A stretch of DNA of 64,000 nucleotides from CBDHDJ01 sp965261645 (GTDB taxonomy: Bacteria > Pseudomonadota > Alphaproteobacteria > SHVV01): positions 1,116,001-1,180,000 of the forward strand of contig CBDHDJ010000003.1 of the NCBI GenBank assembly GCA_965261645.1, given 5' to 3'. A model generated the notes under the pieces. The model did no database searches. It was not told where the DNA came from and worked only from the letters and a program-made list of their open reading frames with translations. This document shows, in pieces, positions 42,883-51,213 of this stretch (the stretch's first letter is position 1; the number at the start of each line of letters is the position of its first letter). The translations under genes were made by a program, and so were the position numbers.

Positions 42883-45056
42883 TCGAATTGTCCAAACGCC
42901 TGCTGCGAAGCTGCTTTCGCATCTCCACGCAGCTCAATCTCGGTATTGGCGCGGCCGTCGCCTTCACCATCGTCGCCAGCCTGGTCGGTTGGATCTCCTT
43001 CGAGCGGGTCGGCGACATCCAACGTCGGGTCAACGAGGGCAGCGTTCCCGAGATCGTGGCCGCCTTCACGGTGGCGCGGCAGAGCGGCGCCCTGGTGGCC
43101 GCGGCCCCGCGCCTGACCACCGCGGCCACGCCCGGCGACCTGGCGCGCATCGCCGGCAAGATCGCCGGGGACCGCATGGCCTTCGAGGCGCAACTGACGG
43201 GGCTGGTGGAGTTGGAGCAGGACGCGGCGCGCTCGCGGCCGATCCGCCAGCGCGGCGAGGCGCTGATCGCCAGTATCGAGGCGATCGAGGCCTCGATGTC
43301 GGAGCGCTTCGAGTTGGCCGCGCTGCGGCAGGCGCAGCGCCAGGAGTTGGCGTCGCTTCGCGGCGAGCTGACCGGCCTTCTGGTCCCGTTGATCGACGAT
43401 CAGCTGTTCTACACGATGACCGGCTACCGCAATCTCGGCGAGGGACCGGCACCGCGCACGCGGCATTTTACGCCGGCGGAGATCAACCGCTATCGTCATC
43501 TGGCCGAGCTTCGGGCCGCCGCCACGATTGGGGCGCAGCTTCTGGCAACCGCTTTCAACGTCTCGGATGCAGCCCTGCTGGAGCCGTTGCGGGAGCGCTT
43601 CGAGGCCGCGGCGCGCGGCATCGAGCGACGCCTAGCGGCGCTCGGGACGGCGTCGGCGCGCCAGCGGCTCGGCCCGCCCTTCGCCCGGCTGATCGAGCTC
43701 GGCGCCGGGCCCAATGGAGGGTTCGGCCTGCGGGCCCGGGAGATCGCCCTCGACCGGCGGCAGCGAGACCTCCTGCAGCGCAATCGCGGCCTCGGCATCG
43801 AGCTCGTGGCGGCGGTCAAGAGCTTGGTCAGCGCCGCCCGCACCAGCGCCGAAGCGGCCACCCGCGCCGCGGACGAGGCCATCCTCGCCGGGCGCAATCT
43901 GCTGCTGCTGATCAGCGCCGCCAGCATCGTCGGCGCGGTGTTGATCGCCTGGTTGTTCGTCGGACGCGTGTTGTCGCGCCGCCTGGGCCGGCTTTCCGAG
44001 CGGATGCGCGGCATGGCCGAGGGCGATCTCGAAGGCGCGGTGGAGATCGCGGGGCGCGACGAAGTGGCGGATATGGCGGCGGCGTTGGAGGTCTTTCGCC
44101 GCCACGCGCTCGAGGTTCAGCGGCTGAACCTGGTGGAGAAGCTGGCCGAGGAGCTGCGCGGCAAGAACGACCAGCTCGTGCAGGCGCTGGCCGAGCTGGA
44201 GCGAACGCAAGATCAGATCGTCATGCGCGAGAAGCTGGCGGCGCTCGGCGAACTCACCGCCGGAGTCGCCCACGAGATCAAGAACCCGCTCAATTTCATC
44301 AAGAATTTCTCGGAAGTCTCGGAGGAGTTGTTGCAGGAGATGTTGGCCGAGATCCCGAGGGCCACCGGCGAGGGCGACATGGAGCCGGACGAGGAAAGCC
44401 GGGAGCTGATCGAGGAAATCGGCGGCGATCTTACCGGCAACCTGAAACGCATCCACGAGCATGGCGAGCGGGCCAACCAGATCGTGCAGTCCATGCTGAT
44501 GATGGGCAGCGCCTCGGGCGAGCGGCGGTCGACCGATATCAACGCCCTGCTCTCCGAGCACGCCCGGCTCGCCTATCACAACGCGCGCGTGAGCGATCCG
44601 GCCTTCCGCCTGGACGTCGAAGAAGACTTCGACCCCGAGCTCGGCGAATGCGAAGTCATTCCCCAGGACCTCGGACGGGTGTTCCTGAACATGGTAAGAA
44701 ATGCCTGCTACGCGACTGACGAGAAGTGCCGCGCCACCGCCGGCGACCAGCCCGCCGGCGAAGCGGCGGCGGACTATGAGCCGAGGTTGCGGCTGGCGAC
44801 CCGGCGCCTGACGGACCGTCTCGAAATCCGCATTCGCGACAACGGCGGCGGCATTCCACCCGACGTCGTCGACAAGATATTCAATCCTTTTTTCACCACC
44901 AAGCCGACGGACCAGGGCACCGGGCTGGGCCTTTCCCTGTCGAACGACATCGTCCGCCAACATGGGGGAGGTATCCGGGTCGATTCCGAGCCCGACGCGT
45001 TTACCGAAATGATCATCGAACTGCCGGCGAACGCGGCCCAGCTCCCGTCCTGCTAA
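42879..45056 (+). CDS. membrane sensor histidine kinase (HAMP-HisKA-HATPase)
   Basis: 725 aa. TM1 ~20-43 (LGIGAAVAFTIVASLVGWIS), a ~300-residue periplasmic helical sensor resembling TorS/TMAO-type modules, TM2 ~340-362 (LLLLISAASIVGAVLIAWLF), HAMP (RLGRLSERMRGMAEGDLEGA), coiled coil, H-box GELTAGVAHEIKNPLNFIKN (His ~464), N-box FLNMVRNACYATDE, G1 RIRDNGGGIPPDVVDKIFNP, G2 GTGLGLSLSNDIVRQHGGGI. TorS pairs with the periplasmic TorT binding protein, so the overlap with the binding-protein gene supports a receptor-kinase complex. Likely phosphorylates the regulator at 40080. Confidence 0.9.
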   Translation: MIELSKRLLRSCFRISTQLNLGIGAAVAFTIVASLVGWISFERVGDIQRRVNEGSVPEIVAAFTVARQSGALVAAAPRLTTAATPGDLARIAGKIAGDRMAFEAQLTGLVELEQDAARSRPIRQRGEALIASIEAIEASMSERFELAALRQAQRQELASLRGELTGLLVPLIDDQLFYTMTGYRNLGEGPAPRTRHFTPAEINRYRHLAELRAAATIGAQLLATAFNVSDAALLEPLRERFEAAARGIERRLAALGTASARQRLGPPFARLIELGAGPNGGFGLRAREIALDRRQRDLLQRNRGLGIELVAAVKSLVSAARTSAEAATRAADEAILAGRNLLLLISAASIVGAVLIAWLFVGRVLSRRLGRLSERMRGMAEGDLEGAVEIAGRDEVADMAAALEVFRRHALEVQRLNLVEKLAEELRGKNDQLVQALAELERTQDQIVMREKLAALGELTAGVAHEIKNPLNFIKNFSEVSEELLQEMLAEIPRATGEGDMEPDEESRELIEEIGGDLTGNLKRIHEHGERANQIVQSMLMMGSASGERRSTDINALLSEHARLAYHNARVSDPAFRLDVEEDFDPELGECEVIPQDLGRVFLNMVRNACYATDEKCRATAGDQPAGEAAADYEPRLRLATRRLTDRLEIRIRDNGGGIPPDVVDKIFNPFFTTKPTDQGTGLGLSLSNDIVRQHGGGIRVDSEPDAFTEMIIELPANAAQLPSC

Positions 45057-45064
45057 GGATAGGT

Positions 45065-45403
45065 TCAGCCGCCCGTCTCGGTCAGCGCCTCCGCCCTGGT
45101 GCGGTGAATCTTGATGATCTTGTCGAATCCCGCCATATCGAAGACCTCCCCAATCGGTTCGGCGAGCGAGCACAAGGCGAACTTCGCGTCGCGTTTCCCG
45201 AGGTCCTTGGCGATCAACAGAATCGCTCTGAGCCCCGCGCTGCTGACGTAAGAGACGCCTTCAAGATCCATGATCACCGCGGCGTCCTCCTCGCTGATGG
45301 CGGACTTCATCGTATCCTCGAACTCGCGGGCGGTGACGCCATCGATACGGCCCTCGACCTCGGCGACCAGGGTTCCGTCTTGTCGTTCGGTTCTCACTTC
45401 CAT
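45065..45403 (-). CDS. STAS-domain anti-sigma factor antagonist
   Basis: 112 aa, single STAS domain: EVRTERQDGTLVAEVEGRID, AAVIMDLEGVSYVSSAGLRA, CSLAEPIGEVFDMAGFDKII. The Ser-Ser of SSAGLR (~54-55) sits where RsbV/SpoIIAA-type proteins are phosphorylated by their kinase. It is the natural partner of the RsbW-like kinase and PP2C phosphatase encoded convergently, 8 bp from the kinase operon's end. It may be co-transcribed with glnK (56 bp upstream). Confidence 0.88.
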   Translation of the reverse strand: MEVRTERQDGTLVAEVEGRIDGVTAREFEDTMKSAISEEDAAVIMDLEGVSYVSSAGLRAILLIAKDLGKRDAKFALCSLAEPIGEVFDMAGFDKIIKIHRTRAEALTETGG

Positions 45404-45459
45404 CGCCGTGTCCTTAATCTTGCTCTCCGCCCGCTTCGGCTCCGCGAGTGCCGCGGCGG

Positions 45460-45798
45460 CTACAGCGTCGCCTCGCCGGTCTCGCCGCCATGGATCCGCC
45501 GCGTGCCAACCACCTCGCAGACGGAGATCTTGCCGTCGTCGTCCTGGTTGGTGCCGGCGGCTCGGCGGATCGCCTCCATCACCGGTTCGACCAACTCGTC
45601 AGTCACCACCGCCTCGATCTTCACCATCGGCATGAAAGCGATTCGGTATTCCGTGCCCCGGTGCATCTCGGCATGACCCATCTGCCGGTCGAACCCCTTG
45701 ACCTCGCTCGCAGTCAGGTCGGTAACCCCGACCTCGACCAGCGCCGCGTGTACTGGGTCGAGCTTGTGCGGTTTGACCACCGCCCTGATCAGCTTCAT
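45460..45798 (-). CDS. glnK: P-II nitrogen regulator, divergent loop residues
   Basis: 112 aa: MKLIRAVVKPHKLDPVHAAL, T-loop with Tyr51 in HRGTEYRIAF, VEPVMEAIRRAAG, DGKISVCEV, RIHGGETGEATL. P-II trimers bind ATP/ADP and 2-oxoglutarate and block AmtB. Oddities: GFDRQM where GlnB/GlnK have GFGRQK (Gly37 to Asp, Lys40 to Met), and the TNQDDDGK B-loop is longer than usual. ATG 45798 is chosen as the family start. It lies 24 bp downstream of amtB, an inverted order relative to the usual glnK-amtB. Confidence 0.88.
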   Translation of the reverse strand: MKLIRAVVKPHKLDPVHAALVEVGVTDLTASEVKGFDRQMGHAEMHRGTEYRIAFMPMVKIEAVVTDELVEPVMEAIRRAAGTNQDDDGKISVCEVVGTRRIHGGETGEATL

Positions 45799-45822
45799 CG
45801 GCTTAGCGTCCTCCATGCCCGA

Positions 45823-47112
45823 TCAGAAGTCATAACCCCTTTCGCCATGGGCAGCAAGATCGAGGCCCACCAATTCGTCTTCCTCGTCGACCCTGAGACC
45901 GCCGGTCAGCGCCGCCGTGATCTTCACGATCGCGAAGGTGGCCAGGGCCGACCAGGCCGCGGTGGCGAGCAGACCGACCACCTGAACGCCGAACTGCCTG
46001 GCGATCGTCATATTCTCGGCCAAGCCGTTCCCGCCCAGCGCCCCGACGGCGAGGCCGGCGACCAGCAGTGAACCCAACATGCCGCCGACGCCATGCACGG
46101 CAAAGACGTCAAGGGAGTCGTCGATCTTCCATCGCTGCTTAACCAGTTCTGTCGCGAAGAAGCAGACCGCGCCCGCGGCCACGCCCAGGATCAAGGCGCC
46201 GACCGGGCCGATGAAGCCAGAAGCAGGCGTGACCGTGGCGAGACCGGCGATGACGCCGGTCGCGGCGCCGACGACAGAGGTCTTGCCGAACTTGATCCAC
46301 TCGGTAGCCGACCAGGTTGCAGCCGCGGCCGCCGCGGCGATGTGGGTCGCGGCGATGGCCATGCCGGCGCTGCCATCGGCAGCCAGTTGACTGCCGCCGT
46401 TGAAGCCGAACCAGCCGACCCAGAGCAGCGCTGCCCCCGCCGCCGTCATGCCGGGATTGTGCGGCGGATGGATCTGATTGGGAAAGCCGCGGCGGCTGCT
46501 CAGCATGACAGCGATGACAAGCGCCGATACGCCGGCGGTCGTGTGCACTACCAGGCCACCGGCGAAGTCCATGATTCCGAGCGCGCTGAGCCAACCGCCG
46601 CCCCAGATCCAATGGCAGACCGGCGCGTAGACCACGATGAGCCACACCCCGCTCAAAATGAGCACGGCCTGAAACTTGACACGCTCGACATAGGCGCCGA
46701 CCATCAGGGCCGGGGTGATGATGGCAAAGGTCATCTGGAAAACGGCAAAAACGATCTCGGGAATCGAGCCGTTCAAGGCGTCCGGCGTCACGCCGGCGAA
46801 GAAAGCCTTGCCGAGACCGCCGATGATGCCGCCGACGCTGTCTGCAAAGGCCAGGCTGTAGCCGAGGATCAGCCAGAGCAGGCTCGCAACGCAGGTGATC
46901 GCGAAACATTGCATGATCACCAATAGCACGGCTTGGGAGCGCACCAGCCAGGCATAGAACATCGCCAGGCCCGGCAGGGTCAACAACAGGACCAGCGCGC
47001 TGGCGACGATGATCCATGCGGTGTCGCCGGCGCTGAAAGCCGCCTCCGCCGCCCAAGCCGGCTGAGGCAGGACGGAAGCCAACGGAATCGCGAAGGCTGG
47101 GCTGTCCGTCAT
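45823..47112 (-). CDS. amtB: AmtB-type ammonium channel, 5' end replaced by an IS3 terminus
   Basis: ~429 aa, 11 helices: DTAWIIVASALVLLLTLPGL, VWLIVVYAPVCHWIWGGGWL, GGLVVHTTAGVSALVIAVML (pore His), LLWVGWFGFNGGSQLAADGS, DVFAVHGVGGMLGSLLVAGL (second His). The N-terminal leader (FAIPLASVLPQPAWAAEAAF) is partial: the IS3-F end lies at 47103 and supplies the in-frame ATG 47112 (MTDSP...). The native promoter and start are lost, so expression depends on the IS. The short hybrid leader may still act as a signal peptide. Confidence 0.85.
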   Translation of the reverse strand: MTDSPAFAIPLASVLPQPAWAAEAAFSAGDTAWIIVASALVLLLTLPGLAMFYAWLVRSQAVLLVIMQCFAITCVASLLWLILGYSLAFADSVGGIIGGLGKAFFAGVTPDALNGSIPEIVFAVFQMTFAIITPALMVGAYVERVKFQAVLILSGVWLIVVYAPVCHWIWGGGWLSALGIMDFAGGLVVHTTAGVSALVIAVMLSSRRGFPNQIHPPHNPGMTAAGAALLWVGWFGFNGGSQLAADGSAGMAIAATHIAAAAAAATWSATEWIKFGKTSVVGAATGVIAGLATVTPASGFIGPVGALILGVAAGAVCFFATELVKQRWKIDDSLDVFAVHGVGGMLGSLLVAGLAVGALGGNGLAENMTIARQFGVQVVGLLATAAWSALATFAIVKITAALTGGLRVDEEDELVGLDLAAHGERGYDF

Positions 47113-47178
47113 CAAAACAAATGGGACTGTTGAGCGTGTTTCATAGGGAGGATCTGGCTCATCTTTGTTTGATGTTAA

Positions 47179-48622
47179 CAGCCCGTTGATTAAGTGGCTT
47201 TTTCCGGCTCTCACTCCCAGATGAGGAATGCGGCGGCGAAAGCCGTCTGGCCGCTTTGCGAGCCCCCCCGTGCCACCAGCATGGCCCCGGTGGGCGTGAG
47301 CAGAACGAAAATACCGCCATATCCGCCCGCCACGGCCTCCCGCGGGGTGCCGGCGCCGATGAGCTGGCGCATCAGTAACGATAGATTGTGGCCGGCGACG
47401 TGGAGCAGGTATCGCTTGTGCACATTCTCTCGCCCGCGCAGCCAGGTTCGTCGCATGCCGCCACGATCGAGGTTGTGGGCAAAGCAGCGCTCGACGATCT
47501 CGGCGCGCAGCTTGAAGGCCTCGCGGGCGACCCCGGACTTGAGCCGCGCACGGTTATTGGTGACCGCGCGCCGCGCCGCCTCATCACCGTGCCAGCGCGA
47601 AAAGCCGGTCTGCTTGGGCGCCGCGATCCGGGTCTTCCAGGGACTGTCGTTCAGAGCCCTCAAGACCGCCCGTGAGTGATAACCTTTGTCGGCGACGCAT
47701 TCGGCCGGGTCCTCCGATGTCTGTGCCGCATCCACCGCCTCGAGGTTTGCCTAGGCCTTCGCCAGGGTCTTGGAAAGCGTCGTGGTGTCGCCCTCATCGG
47801 CCGGGTGCAGCTCGGCCGCCACCACCGCGCCGGTGTCCAGATCCACCGCGTGCTCGGGCTTGTAGGCCAGATGCGTCGTGCCGTCCTTCATCTTGGTGAT
47901 CTTGGCCTCGGGGTCGCTCTTCGAAACCCAATCCGTGTTGGAAAGCTTCTTGCCCTTGCGCTTCCGGTCCAGAGGCGCCAGGTCCTCGGCCGTGGGTGTC
48001 TCGACGCCGCTTTCCCGGGCCAGGCGCTCCAGCATCTCCCGGTAGCCTTCGCCGTTGTCGCGCCGCACGATGTTCCGCAGCGCCGCGTTGGCCTCCATGG
48101 TCGAGGCATCGACGCCGATGCGCTCGCCCTTGATCAGCCCCGCCTCGGCGATCAGCACCAGAACCCAGTCGAAGACCGCCGCGTGGGCTTCATGGGGCAG
48201 GCGCGTGCGGCTCCGTGACAGCCAGGAATGGTCCGGTACCCGATCACGGCTCCCCAGTCGCAGGAACGCCCGCAGCGAAAGCGAGTCCGAGCAGCGCCAC
48301 TCCAGACCGCGCTCGCTGTCGATGCCCTCAAAGTAGCCCACCAGGTGCATCCGGAAATAGCGCCCGGGCGGCACCGAGGGCGCGCCCATCCGGACCGCGT
48401 AATAAGGCCGGCAGCTCGCCTCGGCAAAGGCGTCGAAGCCGCCCTCGATCAGCACCGACTGCAAGCGGTCATAAAACACATGACCCGGAGAGCGCGGCAT
48501 CTCCGACCAGCTCACCATCAGGTCCCCCTGACCATCCTTCTGCCGTCCCATCGCCATCGGCAAATCCCCCTGCAAATCAGGGAACCAGAGAATCAGACGG
48601 CGCCGACTTAATCAACGGGCTG
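47179..48622 (-). mobile_element. IS1182/IS5-like element, copy 2, with TTAA duplication
   Basis: Same 17-bp termini and length (1444 bp) as copy 1. TTAA is duplicated exactly at 47175-47178 and 48623-48626, so this is an undisturbed insertion. Confidence 0.92.
47211..48557 (-). pseudogene. IS1182/IS5-like transposase with an amber codon
   Basis: It matches the intact protein at 7816-9162 almost throughout. At 47751-47753 the codon is TAG where copy 1 has GAG (AKA-E-ANL), splitting the protein between the second and third thirds of the DDE domain. A few missense changes nearby (DAAQTSED). Confidence 0.92.
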
Positions 48623-49600
48623 TTAAGCCGCTTGGCTTTGATGGTTCAAGCGGCGGTTTTGGGTGGTCAGTTTTTTGATCTTTTTTTCTCTTTTCGATGA
48701 TGGCGGTGTGGCGTCCAAAGTAGGCGTCGGCTGGAGTTACGTTGCCGATGCTCTCGTGGTAGCGTTGGTTGTTGTAGTGATCGACGAAGGCGCTGATCTG
48801 GTTTTCGAGATCGCCGGGTAGATAATAATTTTCAAGCAGGATCCGGTTCTTCAGCGTTTGATGCCAGCGCTCGATCTTGCCCTGGGTTTGCGGGTGATAC
48901 GGTGCGCCCCGAACGTGATCCATACCGTGGTCCTCGAGCCATTCAGCCAGATCGCCGGAGATATAGGACGAGCCGTTGTCGCTGAGCAGCTTCGGCTTGT
49001 GTACGACATTGGCGCGATTGCAGCCTGAGGCTTCTAGCGCCAACTTCAGTGTTGCCGTCACATCGTCCGCCGTCATGTTGGTGCAGAGCTTCCAAGCAAT
49101 GATGTAGCGGGAATAGTCGTCCAGGATGGTCGACAGGTAAAACCAGCCCCAGCCGATGACCTTGAGATAGGTGAAGTCGGTCTGCCACAGCTGGTTCGGC
49201 GCCGTGGTCTTGTCGCGGAACTCATCGGCTGCCTTGATGACCACGAAAGCGGGGCTGGTGATCAGGTCGTGGGCCTTGAGAAGCTGGTAAACCGAGGCTT
49301 CCGAGACAAAGTAGCCCCTGGTGTCCGTAAACCTGACGGCCAGTTCCCGGGGCGACAGTTGCGTCTCCTCCAGGGCAAGATCGATGATCTGCCCCCGGAC
49401 ATCATCCGGGATCCGGTTCCACACCCGGCCTGGGCTGCTGTTGCGATCCTCAAGACCGGCGTCGCCAAAGGCCAGAAAGCGATCGTACCAGCGATAAAAG
49501 GTGGTCTTCGGAATGCCCAGCTTGTCCAAAGTGGACCCGACGCCCAGGTGGGACTGCTCGACCAGGCGGATGATCTCCAGCTTCTCGGATGCGGGATACC

Positions 49601-49960
49601 TCATTCCTCGTCTCCCCCATGCCCGATCATGTTTTTTTTGAGAAGCCGGTTCTCCAGCGAAAGTTCGGCGACCAACTCCTTCAAGTCGCGCATCTCCTGG
49701 CGCAGGCCTTTAACCTCGCCCGAGGTCGCTTGGCGCCCGGTGTCGCCGGCGAGCCGCTTCTTGCCCGCTTCCAAAAACTCTTTCGACCAGCTGTAATACA
49801 GACCCTCGGCGATGCCCTCGCGGCGGCACAAGGCGGCGATGCTCTCCTCGCCGCGCAGGCCCGACACCACGATCCGGATCTTCTCCTCAGCCGTATACTG
49901 CTTGCGTGTCTTGCGGCGAATATCCCGAACCGTTCCCTCCGCCGGGTCGTTCTTGCTCAT
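49601..49960 (-). CDS. IS3-F OrfA (copy A)
   Basis: 119 aa. HTH: RKQYTAEEKIRIVVSGLRGE, SIAALCRREGIAEGLYYSWS; coiled C-terminus LRQEMRDLKELVAELSLENR. It overlaps OrfB by 4 bp; an A-rich run (LLKKNM) precedes the overlap. Confidence 0.87.
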   Translation of the reverse strand: MSKNDPAEGTVRDIRRKTRKQYTAEEKIRIVVSGLRGEESIAALCRREGIAEGLYYSWSKEFLEAGKKRLAGDTGRQATSGEVKGLRQEMRDLKELVAELSLENRLLKKNMIGHGGDEE

Positions 49961-50062
49961 TGATTTCTGTCTCATCTTCGTTCCCTTCGGTCACTACGAT
50001 GAGCCAGAAATCCTCCGGTATGCAATTACCTCAATTTGTCCCAAACGCGCTGACGTCAGACA

Positions 50063-51154
50063 GTCCGGACTGTGTGCGCTCAGATCGGTTCCTTTCGGGA
50101 AGTACTGTCGAAGCAGTCCATTGGTGTTCTCGTTCGTTCCGCGTTGCCAAGGGCTGTGCGGTTCGCAGAAGTAGACGGGAAGGCCGGTTGTAATCCGCAG
50201 ATCCCCATGCCTGGCCATCTCTGCTCCCTGGTCCCAGGTCAGCGAGCGGCGAAGCTGCGCTGGCAATGTCGTGATCGTCCGGGCGATGGCATCGCGAACC
50301 GCTTCAGCCCCATGACCGGCAAGCGCAGGCCCGTTCTTCACGCGCGGGACGGTGCCGTGGCCTTCCATTCGGGGAAGATGCAGCAGCATTGTGAACCGCG
50401 TGGTGCGTTCCACCAGAGTGCCGATCGCCGATCTGCCCAAGCCGATGATCAGGTCACCTTCCCAGTGTCCGGGTACGGCCCGATCAGCTGCTTCCGCCGA
50501 TCGTTCACTGATCATGATCTCAGGCGTGACGAAGGATTTGCCCCGCCGGCGGCTACGTGCCCGAGGCACGCGCAGTGCCCTTCCCGTGCGAAGGCAGGCG
50601 GTCAGCTCACGACGGAGTGCGCCGCGGCCCTGTACGTAGAGCGCCTGATAGATCGCCTCATGACTGATCCGCATCGCTTGATCCTCGGGCCCGTCCCCAG
50701 GATAGTCGATCCGAAGACGGTGCGCGATCTGCTCAGGACTCCAGGCCCTGGCCCATCGCCTGCGCTGCCGCGGCCCATGCCGACGACCGTTCCAGACGAC
50801 GCGTGGCCCCTCGATCACCGTTCCATCCGGTGCCGAGATCCGACCCGCAAGCCGATCCTGCACATAGCGCCGCAGCGCCTCATTCGTTGCCAGCTTGGCT
50901 GGCTTCGGCCTTTTGGCGGATCGATCAGCATGCCACTGCGCCGTCGTTGCTCGGTAGTCCAGGCCACCGCTTCGGGTCGCCGCGTTGCGCCGCACCTCGC
51001 GGGAGATCGTCGACGGTGCTCGCTCCAGCCGGCAAGCAATATGACGTATGCCTCTTCCCTGAGCGCGCAGAAGAGCAATCTCCTCACGTTCCTCGAAAGA
51101 CAGGTAACGTCCTGACAGCGGCTTGGCCGATTGCGATAAATGTGATGGTGGCAT
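50063..51154 (-). pseudogene. IS30 transposase lacking its C-terminus
   Basis: HTH (YLSFEEREEIALLRAQGRGI, SRREVRRN-type region) and rve core: PGHWEGDLIIGLGRSAIGTL (Asp), LTWDQGAEMARHGDLRITTG (Asp), SPWQRGTNENTNGLLRQYFP (Glu). It stops matching the family after LSAHSPDC, where IS3-F begins; the last ~25-30 residues are lost although all catalytic residues remain. Confidence 0.85.
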
Positions 51155-51210
51155 GCCGCCCGACCTCCGGAACCACCTCGAGCCTACCGGAGGGGATACA
51201 CCGGCATTGT
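50063..51210 (-). mobile_element. IS30-family element, 3' truncated by IS3-F
   Basis: The 5' boundary is uncertain, near the IS110-A left end at 51214. The 3' end is missing beyond 50063. Confidence 0.75.
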
Positions 51211-51213
51211 ATT

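Larger units (their letters stand above)
47113..49604 (-). pseudogene. IS3-F OrfB interrupted by the IS1182-like element
   Basis: DDE core intact upstream: NQLWQTDFTYLKVIGWGWFY (Asp), KPKLLSDNGSSYISGDLAEW (Asp), PQTQGKIERWHQTLKNRILL (Glu), then YHESIGNVTPADAYFGRHTA. The frame stops at LTAR inside the inserted IS (48612), after all catalytic residues. The native tail LTSNKDEPDPPYETRSTVPF lies beyond the insertion and has no stop before the element end. Confidence 0.8.
47103..50062 (-). mobile_element. IS3-family element type F, copy A, containing an IS1182-like element
   Basis: The ends are tgtccgtcatcaaaacaaat and, inverted on the right, tgtctgacgtcagcgcgttt. Without the internal 1448 bp (IS plus TTAA) it is ~1512 bp. 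The left flank is amtB, the right flank a truncated IS30; no matching target duplication. Confidence 0.88.

Noticed and set aside
42827..44719. 630-codon plus-strand frame over the histidine kinase
   Set aside because: Arg-rich out-of-frame shadow with no domain features.
43632..45173. 513-codon minus-strand open frame opposite the histidine kinase
   Set aside because: Shadow caused by high GC; the kinase frame carries all H/N/G boxes.
47113..47214. N-terminal extension of AmtB into the IS elements
   Set aside because: These residues derive from IS1182-like and IS3-F ends; AmtB homology starts after them, and the ATG at 47112 is the better start.
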